Below are positions 57,040 through 64,000 of a stretch of DNA of 64,000 bases, piece by piece. Position numbers and translations under genes: made by a program. Numbering within the stretch: position 1 is the first letter of the stretch; every line of letters starts with the position of its first letter. Source of the stretch: Eutreptiella sp. 'Long Island Sound 2002' (lineage: Eukaryota > Euglenozoa > Euglenophyceae > Eutreptiales > Eutreptiaceae); NCBI GenBank assembly GCA_964036045.1, contig OZ038378.1, forward strand, positions 61,119,408-61,183,407, in the 5' to 3' direction. The notes under the pieces were generated by a model. The model ran no database searches. It saw only the letters and a program-made list of their open reading frames with translations, and was not told the origin of the DNA.

Positions 57040-58498
57040 GCACCGTAAAATAAAATAAAAAGACGACCCATTTCGGAACATTACGTTGCATAATGCCAAA
57101 AAAATAATTTATTTCCCATTGCCCAAAAACACCATCATCAATCATCCCAAAAAAATATTTTTTTGCTGTGTTGTGAACCGGTCCTTTTCCCCGCAATTGA
57201 TGCGCAAAACAGGGTGCAGTTTCCGTGGGCTAAGCAATATGATGCCCAACATTTCTTGATGCCATAGTGCAGATGGCTGACGACTTTCGGAACGTGGTGT
57301 TGTAGTACACTTTACATTACGTGATGATGATGGATAATGCAACCCACTTGATGGTGCCGGAACCTTCCAGCGTGCAACCGATGCACAAAGCGCCTTCGTT
57401 GTGGACAAACGGTGGTGTGCCATGGATTTTTGTACATTACTTAAACATATACAGAACCAGTACCCCTTCCTGGGTGCACCCCGGTCGGTGTATGTTGACC
57501 CGGCATCTGAAGACATTTGGAAAGAGAAACACTAGAACATGAAATGATGGGCAACATTGTGCACCCAGTGAGTAGTGCTTGAAAACCACCTGTCAGAAGC
57601 AAAACCACTCGTCTTTGTACACCAAACAATGCCCCTGAACAAAGTTTGAGCAAAGAATCTGAAACTTGGGAGTCTCCGAGCAGGCTGCAAAAGCCGCAAA
57701 AAATGAGCATTTGATGCGGGAATTGATGGGTTGGGATGCGGGGGTTCTAACAAGTTGATCACTATGGCTGTTGGACAGCGTAGCAGAGGCATGTATGTAA
57801 CACGTTGCACTGCACAAGAAATGAGCATAAAAAGCTTGGCTCGATCACTCTGTGTCTGGGTATTTTGCTGAACAATTGGGGGTAAAGACATTTTTGGGTC
57901 AATACCTTTGTGCACAGACTGTGGATAAAAAAGGGCCTCCGATGTACTATCCGAACTTGGAATGCTTTGAAAAGCAGCAAGAAACACATCTGTAATAAAA
58001 TGGGAACTGGGTTTTCTTTCTGTCTGCCACTTGATGGTGCAGTCACAACCCTCCACTGCGGGCATCCTACCCGGATGCAAATAACCCTTGAACTTGTGCC
58101 CCTAGACTCTAGCAAAAGTGGCTGAGTACCCTACTTCACAAAATTCAGGCATTATGTATGATCCGGAGAGCCTCTCTAACGACGTTGGAAACGGCAACAT
58201 CTTGAAAGAGCCCATGCATACCGTTGTGGTGCTACGTAAAATAGCAACAAACCCCTGTTGCACGCCGGTTCCCAAGCTAGCAATAGGTAGCTCGCCCACT
58301 GCCCCACAAACACACTTGTGAGACATTTTACGGTTTTATGAGCTTTACGTCGAAACGGGGCAAGGTAGGGTGGGAAATAGGAAAGTAAGGTACACTATGG
58401 TTGAGTGGCCTAAAGTAAAGTCCAGCAAACGAACCCCTTGCATCTTAAACGGCACACATGGCAACACAAAGCAATGCAATGCAAAAATGGTACTACGG
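57040..58498. other. No confidently supported gene
   Basis: AT-rich sequence with short ORFs on both strands. The longest minus ORF (57532-58080, 182 codons) has ordinary residue use but no recognisable domain, and overlaps open frames on the other strand. Confidence 0.35.
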
Positions 58499-58501
58499 TT
58501 G

Positions 58502-58793
58502 ATCAACGTACTACATCGATTCCGAATCCCTAACCCCCACTCAAATGGCCACGCAACAAAGTGTGGGCTGCGACTCCCTAACCCCTACTCAAAGGGCCAC
58601 ACAACAAACCTTGGATTGCGAATCCTTAACCCCAACTCAACGGGCCACGCAACAAATTGGGGATTGTGAATCCCTGACCCTGACTCCAAAAGCCGCGCAA
58701 CAAAGCGTGGATTGCCAATCCCTCAAGGATCGGACACATTGCTCAATGTTGGTGGCTGCAGCCCACGCCAGAAGCCCCTTGTCCGCAGGCTGA
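58502..58793 (+). CDS. Short ORF with four 16-residue repeats
   Basis: Between a TGA at about 58499 and TGA 58791 the frame reads YYIDSESLTPTQMATQQS and then repeats of the type SLTPTQRATQQxxDCE, four times with period exactly 16 codons. It ends with a short unique tail. The 48-bp period, divisible by three, favours coding, perhaps as one exon. Function unknown. Confidence 0.4.
58528..58719 (+). repeat. 48-bp tandem repeat, four units
   Basis: Units begin at 58528, 58576, 58624 and 58672 (CCCTAACCCC... type) with moderate divergence. A partial fifth unit follows. Confidence 0.8.
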
Positions 58794-58869
58794 CGATTGC
58801 ATTTAACATGACTACACAGCAAAAGACATTTGTATAGCGCCTCGTCTTGGTAATCTTGCGCTCCAGAGA

Positions 58870-59836
58870 GGGTCTGGAGGGGGGGGGGGGGGGGTGTTTG
58901 TGTCAAGCCTCACACATCGGCCCCCCCCTTGGGTGGGGAGCAATCAACCAAGAAAAACAGTGGATGTGGTGGGAATGCGCAAAAGAGTAGAAATGGGTGA
59001 AACACGGTGTAAAGCCAAGCCGGGGGGGGGTCAAAATCAAGCTTGCTTCATCACCACGGCCGCCACGGGGTCCCCGCACGAACCACGTTCCACCACACCT
59101 GCCTAGGGAATCGCCCATAACACTTTTTTGACCACTTCTAAAATTTGCGGCATTCTAGCTAAAAAAAAAATACTCCGTGCAGAAAAAAAAATGTCCGAGG
59201 ATTTTTTTTTAGCGCAGAATATTTCTTGGTGCGGATTATTTTTTAGCAAAAAAAATACAACCTGTAGAAAAAAATAATCTGCATCTAAAAAAAATACAGG
59301 ACCCCAACAAATTGCGGGAGAGACACACAAAAAGGTGTAAAAAAAAATGGTACTTGCATTGCTCAAACATTTAATGCATAAATTGCACAATTAGAGAACC
59401 ACAAAAAAAACACAACATAAACCTTTGAAAGAGCCCCGGGGATGGGTGTTTTTTTCTTTGTTCACCCCTGGTGTGACGGGTGGTTGATCAAGGCCTTAAC
59501 ATTTGCTTCTGTATGGCACTTCGCAAGACATTCTAGGCACCCCTGAATGTTAGAAAATGGCACCACTTGGCAGATTTTGAGACCTGGGCCCATCACTTGT
59601 AGCATTTGTCCGAGGCCGCCACGGTGGAGCGTCTTGCTCCAACCTTCGTGGGATTGTACTTCTTACTCAAAGGTGTCATCCATTTATCATCCATTGGCTT
59701 AGACAAGGCAGGACTGTCTGCATGGTGTTCAGGTGCTGAGGAAGTCGGTCATTGAGAGGTAAGTGCAAGAGGCTGGAGGCATGCCTACACAACAGCCTGA
59801 ACCCAGCTGTTTCCAGACAGCGCACTCTGGCAGGCA
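58870..59836. other. Low-complexity region
   Basis: Contains a run of about 16 G at 58879, a second G-run near 59021 and many A/T homopolymers (59160-59430), in part an imperfect foldback (AGCAAAAAAAATAC versus GTATTTTTT-type runs). No gene is supported. Confidence 0.4.
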
Positions 59837-60508
59837 TCAAAGGTAAGCAGGTCCAGAGCACTAACCAGCACCGATGATTGAATCGGTCAGGGGGAGCATG
59901 GGGGCAGTTCTTGTGGGACTCACTATCATCAGTGGCGGGTTGTTGCATGAATTGGTTGTAGGGTAATGTTACCGGGCCGTCGGTGTGGCCTTCTTACTCT
60001 GCCCCTTCTCTCTCTGGTTTCCCCCTTCACTCCCCATCCAGCTCTCCACCTTGTACTTGTCCTCGAGCTGACTGTTGCAGCTTAGGCTGGGGCTAGGGCG
60101 TGGGATTGGACTTGGGATTGGGCTTGGCCCACACGTTGCTATTACTCCTATTGCTTCCGCTACTACTGCCGATGCTAATGCGGCAGTAGTAGCGTGCGGC
60201 TGTGGCAGCAGCAGCTCTTGGTGTTCACCTCCATGTTGGACCCCTCCCCCCCACACCACTAGATGTCCAACCCGGAATTTCGCACGCTCACTTTCCACCG
60301 AGACTAACCCCGAAGGCCCCAGGGCCCAGTTCGGGTCCATGGCCAACATTGGGTAGATTTCTGAGAGGCCGAAAATGCACTTGGTGCCCACCCCATCCGT
60401 CCAGAAGAAAGCTACAACAAAACATGTGTATCCAAGGTGAGGCGCGCTGCTCTTTAGGCCTTCTAGAGAACTGTGATGGAGTTCTCGGGATGGCGCCTAC
60501 GCTTTCCG
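59837..60508 (-). CDS. Unknown protein, three in-frame UAR codons
   Basis: Bounded by TGA near 60509 and TGA 59837, one frame reads ELHHSSLEGLKSSAPHLGYTCF, FGLSEIYPMLAMDPNWALGPSG, VESERAKFRVGHLVVW, a Pro/Ser-rich hinge and KVESWMGSEGGNQREK. It then passes TAA 59969 into HYPTTNSCNNPPLMIVSPTR and TAG 59861. A further TAG lies at 60497 near its start. The standard-code ORF is 59969-60391. Family not recognised; upstream exons may lie to the right. Confidence 0.4.
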
Positions 60509-60894
60509 TCACTTCAGAAGAAATTGTGCAACTATTGGCCTTGGCACCGGACCACGGCAAGCGGTCAACCGTTAAACTACGTTGAGCCGCGGAACTACGA
60601 GGGAGATCGATGGACCTTCCACGCTATGCATTCACGGACATGACATCCGTCGCCCACACTTTGCAATGCCAATCAGGACATCACGTAGTGACCCCAGAGA
60701 TGGGAGGTGGGAGGGAGGGAGGGTCAGTGGATGCTTGGGTCAAGGCCCAGACAAAATTTTGCCCCACACTGACCCTCAAATTCCAGGTCTCTTCGCAAAC
60801 TTCATTCTACCACCGCCGGACAGTTTCTACTGTGAGTGGATTGGTGACTCAACTGCTGCTATTGGCCAAGACTCCAAACCACCACCCTCCATTC

Positions 60895-61475
60895 CTCCCT
60901 CCCTCCCTCCCTGCCTGCCTGGTATGTATAAAAAAAAACCCACAATGTACCAAAAAAAAAACCCATTTTGTGCCAAAAAAACCCCCCAACTTACCAAAAA
61001 AACCCCCCGGATGCTTACCAAAAAACCCCCCAAGGGATATGAAAGTTTACCAAAAAAAAATACATTTCTTGCCGAAACCCCCCCCCCAATCTTACCATGA
61101 AAATACCCCCAATCTTACCAAGCCCCCCCAAAAACCTTACAACGGGTTTTCTGGTCAAAAAAAGAGGTGCAAATGAGGGGTTTTTTTGGTAAAAATTGGT
61201 ACAGATTTGGGGGGGGGGGGGGTTGGTAAGAATTGGTGCCAATTGGGGGGTGCTTTGGTAAAAAAAAAATGGTGCGGGTGTTTTTTTTTTGGTACAAAAT
61301 GGTGTAGATGGGGGGTTTTTGGTGACAAAAATGGGGCAGGGGTCTTTGGGTTAGAAATGGTACAGATTGGGGGGTTTTTTGGTAAAAGAAATGGGGCGGG
61401 GAGTTTTTTGATACAAAAACCGGGGGGGAAACGGGGGGGTTTTCGGTATGCACCACCCTCCCTGCCTGCCTCCCT
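60895..61475. repeat. Foldback-like low-complexity block
   Basis: The left half (60930-61140) is a chain of TTACCAAAAAACCCCCC-type units. The right half (61140-61440) is a chain of the reverse complement (GGGGGGTTTTTTGGTAA). Both ends are bordered by CCCTCCCTGCCTGCCT-type sequence. The whole can fold into a long imperfect hairpin and contains runs of up to about 15 G. Confidence 0.7.
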
Positions 61476-63426
61476 CCCACAGGTCTCCGCCACACTAGGC
61501 AACAGCTGGTGTCAGTGAATCGCAGCTGCGGGGAACCTCCACACAGCATTGGTATCAGATCCATGGAGAAAGACAGTTTTCCTCAAAAGCACTTTGTCTG
61601 GACCGCTTTCCAGCCCAGTGTCCAAATGATGTCCATATCCTTGAGCCACCATTCGCCCTCATGCACAGGCGTCCAGGCAGTATGGATGCCGATGGGGATG
61701 GCTGTTCAGGGCTCCACAAACAGGCAAAATGCAGCGGGGGGCGGGGGGGGCTCTTTGACAGCGTGCTGAAGAGCATGTACCACAAATGCAATGCTTTCCA
61801 CCATTGTTGTTGGCCTGGATTGATATTGCCGCTTCCCCCATCCATCATCCTTCATTCCTCCCTTTAAGCCCTTGCCCCAATGCCCTCCCCTCTATTCCCC
61901 CCTAATAGAGTCCACACCGCCTCCCCTATTTCTCCCCGAGAGTCCCTCTCTACCTTTTGATTTTAATTCTAAATGGGCCCCGTAACCCACAGCCTCCCAT
62001 GGAACTGGAACTTTTTCTTTGGGGGGGGGGGGCTTCAGTGCCCACAATGCACCCGGCAGCGCAAGGAATCAGGCATGTGTGCAGCTGAAGGAGAGGGAGG
62101 ATCTATGGAGCAATGGAGGATGGATGGCCCTGCATGCCACTGTGGGGCATCCGAAAGGCACGTTACAACTGACACTTGGCGCAGGAGGATGGGGCACGGG
62201 TTCTGCCACCATCCATAAAGTCTCTGAGAACATGGGCAGGTCAGACCAGAGATACCCCCAAACTGGAGGATGGTCTCTAAGCCCAGGAGACAGGACAACG
62301 TGAGGGATCCTAGTTATAACCCCCCCCATCCGCTTACCAACCCACCGCCTCGGATCTAGAGTCCGACAACACCTGAGAGACCCAAACTCCAAGTGGACGT
62401 CAACTTCTAAGCGCTCTTCACCTTGGCTCACGTTTGCAAGACCCTCGCCGCTGAAACGTGCATCTGCATCTGCATCCACATTGACAGGCCTGGCTGCCAG
62501 AAGCAGATCCTTGGACTTTTGCGGTGCCCGGCTCCTCCATTTCCAATGCGGTCCATCTGCTGCTCCATGTCCCTCTCTCTGCAGCGTGCCACCCATGTCC
62601 AACAAGAGGTGGCTACGTGGAGGCAGTTTGGGTTGAGACCCAACGTCACGGTCACAGCCACAGCACACTGAGCGCTCCTGGTCATGCAGGGCAGGGGAAC
62701 TACTCTAGGCTGTGCCACGCACATCAAGGTGGGTCACGGAGGCGCAGCGTCTGCTGGAGTCTGCCCTTCTGTATCCCGCTGCTGCAGGATTTCAGCACAA
62801 AACTGCAAACTGCAAAAAGGTCGAGGAGGGGTTGATGAGCAGAGGGCTGTTGCAGGATTGCAGAAAGTGGGTCAAGGACAGGGCAATGGGACCTTGCAGG
62901 GAGAGAGTGGCTTGAAACTGCGGGGGCTATTGAAGGCGTTGTGAGGGCTTTGTGAGAAACATTCAGGCCTGATGAGCGCGCTCGAGGGTGGGTGAAGGTT
63001 GCAGTGAACTGCTGAGCATTGCTGGGCATTATTGACGGTTGGCAAGGGTTGGCGACGGCTGGGACAGGTTGGTGAGCGTGGTGCAGGGGTGTGGTCGCAT
63101 ATCAGGGTGGGGTGTCCAAGCAGCCAGGGGATGATGTGCAGAGCAATCTCATCCGGTCCTACTGCTTTATGTCTTGCAGAACTGACTGTGGACATCATTC
63201 CGTGTTGTCACTTTGATATGGGCTCTTCCGCCTTTTCCACTGAGCCCCTTGTGGTGGTCCCTGAACTACACTGCAATGTACAGATGAAAACCGTGATGGA
63301 CCTATATGGGCAGATGGGACCGATTACCAACAAGATTGCCACTGCCGCAGCCACGGCCATGCTGAATTAGAGTGCGAGCCTCAATCCAACACTGCTGACA
63401 GAGGAGAACATTGTTCTCAGTCGCCC
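61476..63426. other. No confidently supported gene
   Basis: Several ORFs of 80-200 codons on both strands (longest 62069-62668, minus, 199 codons), none with a recognisable domain. Some may be exons of an intron-containing gene. Confidence 0.3.
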
Positions 63427-64000
63427 TCCAATACCACGGGCAGCTACATAAACCTTGCCGCCCGAGGGGTCCGCAACGCTTTAGAGGTGCCCCACAAGTG
63501 GGCCGGGTGGGTACATAACCCCTACCGCTTAGGGGGTACCTACCGCTTCATAGAGAGGCAAAAAATCAGAAGTGCCCCCACAAGTTGGCCGCTGGGCTTC
63601 AAAACTTGCCGTCTTTGGGGTCCTATACGCTGCAGGGCGTGGGACAAAATGAGAAGTGGCCCACAAACAGGCCGGGCGGCTGAATAACCCCTACCGCCTG
63701 GAGGTCCACAACGCTCCGGAGCCGCGGACAAAATCAGAACTGGCCCACAAAAAGGCTAGGCGGCTACATAAACCGTGCTGCCTGAAAGGTCACCAACGCT
63801 TCAGAGCGGGGGGCTAAATCAGAAGTGGCCCACAAGTGGCTCGCTACATGACCGCTGCCGCGTGCGGGGACCCGAAAGCTTAAGAGCCGGGGACAAAATC
63901 AGAAGTGGCCCATAAGTGAGCCAGGTGGCTACATAACCCTTGCCGCCTGGGGCGTCCCGTACGCTCCACAGCACGAGACAAAATATCAAGTGGCCCAGGA
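63427..64000 (+). repeat. 84-bp tandem satellite-like array
   Basis: The motif AAATCAGAAGTGGCCCA recurs at 63563, 63647, 63731, 63816, 63896 and 63981, a period of 80-85 bp, with GGCTACATAACCC and CGCTCCAGAGC-type blocks in each unit. The array continues past the window end. Confidence 0.85.

Noticed and set aside
58528-58719. CCCTAACCCC motifs as interstitial telomere repeats
   Set aside because: The motif occurs once per 48-bp unit and the units are mostly other sequence that keeps an open reading frame.
60075-60356. Plus-strand ORF 60075-60356
   Set aside because: Antisense to the better supported minus-strand frame at 59837-60508.

Overview
This is eukaryotic nuclear DNA. There is no operon structure, a chromodomain Ty3/Gypsy retrotransposon and LINE-type retrotransposons dominate, two further insertions have 8-9 bp target duplications, and short GT-AG introns can be read at the right. 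I cannot name the organism. In several loci the in-frame TAA and TAG triplets behave like sense codons (probably Gln) and real ends are TGA. If that holds, the source is a lineage with UAR reassigned to Gln, such as some ulvophyte green algae or ciliate-like protists. This is inference.

Layout. Nearly everything from 6380 to 48586 can be explained as one old Ty3/Gypsy chromovirus with later insertions nested in it. The 5' LTR (only its 3' part, 6380-8415) is cut by LINE copy 1 (1-6380, truncated by the window edge). The internal region carries gag (8744-13106), protease (13107-14187), RT (16243-17945), RNase H (17946-18764), integrase (21207-21870) and chromodomain (22260-22523). It is interrupted by a 2047-bp hAT-like element (14188-16234, 8-bp TSD), by a 2.4-kb insertion carrying a RanBP2-type zinc-finger ORF (18765-21198), and by a 5'-truncated LINE copy 3 (22523-25160) flanked by a 682-bp direct duplication. 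The inferred 3' LTR (27337-48586) contains LINE copy 2 (29212-47133), 17.9 kb long with a perfect 14-bp TSD and an (ACCT)n tail. Copy 2 keeps one reading frame for about 11.8 kb with endonuclease, reverse transcriptase, RNase H, a CCHC-like knuckle, a candidate cysteine peptidase and an Arg/Ser-rich tail.

The right flank (48587-64000) is less GC-rich. It holds a minus-strand locus of unknown function (about 51.4-57.0 kb), littered with copies of a roughly 22-26 bp GC-rich palindrome, at least one of which ends a 47-nt GT-AG intron (introner-like). It also holds a short ORF of 16-residue repeats, another unknown minus-strand ORF (59.8-60.5 kb), a foldback-like low-complexity block (60.9-61.5 kb) and an 84-bp tandem array running off the end. 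No rRNA, tRNA or CRISPR was seen.

All readings were made by eye; no alignment or database search was possible.
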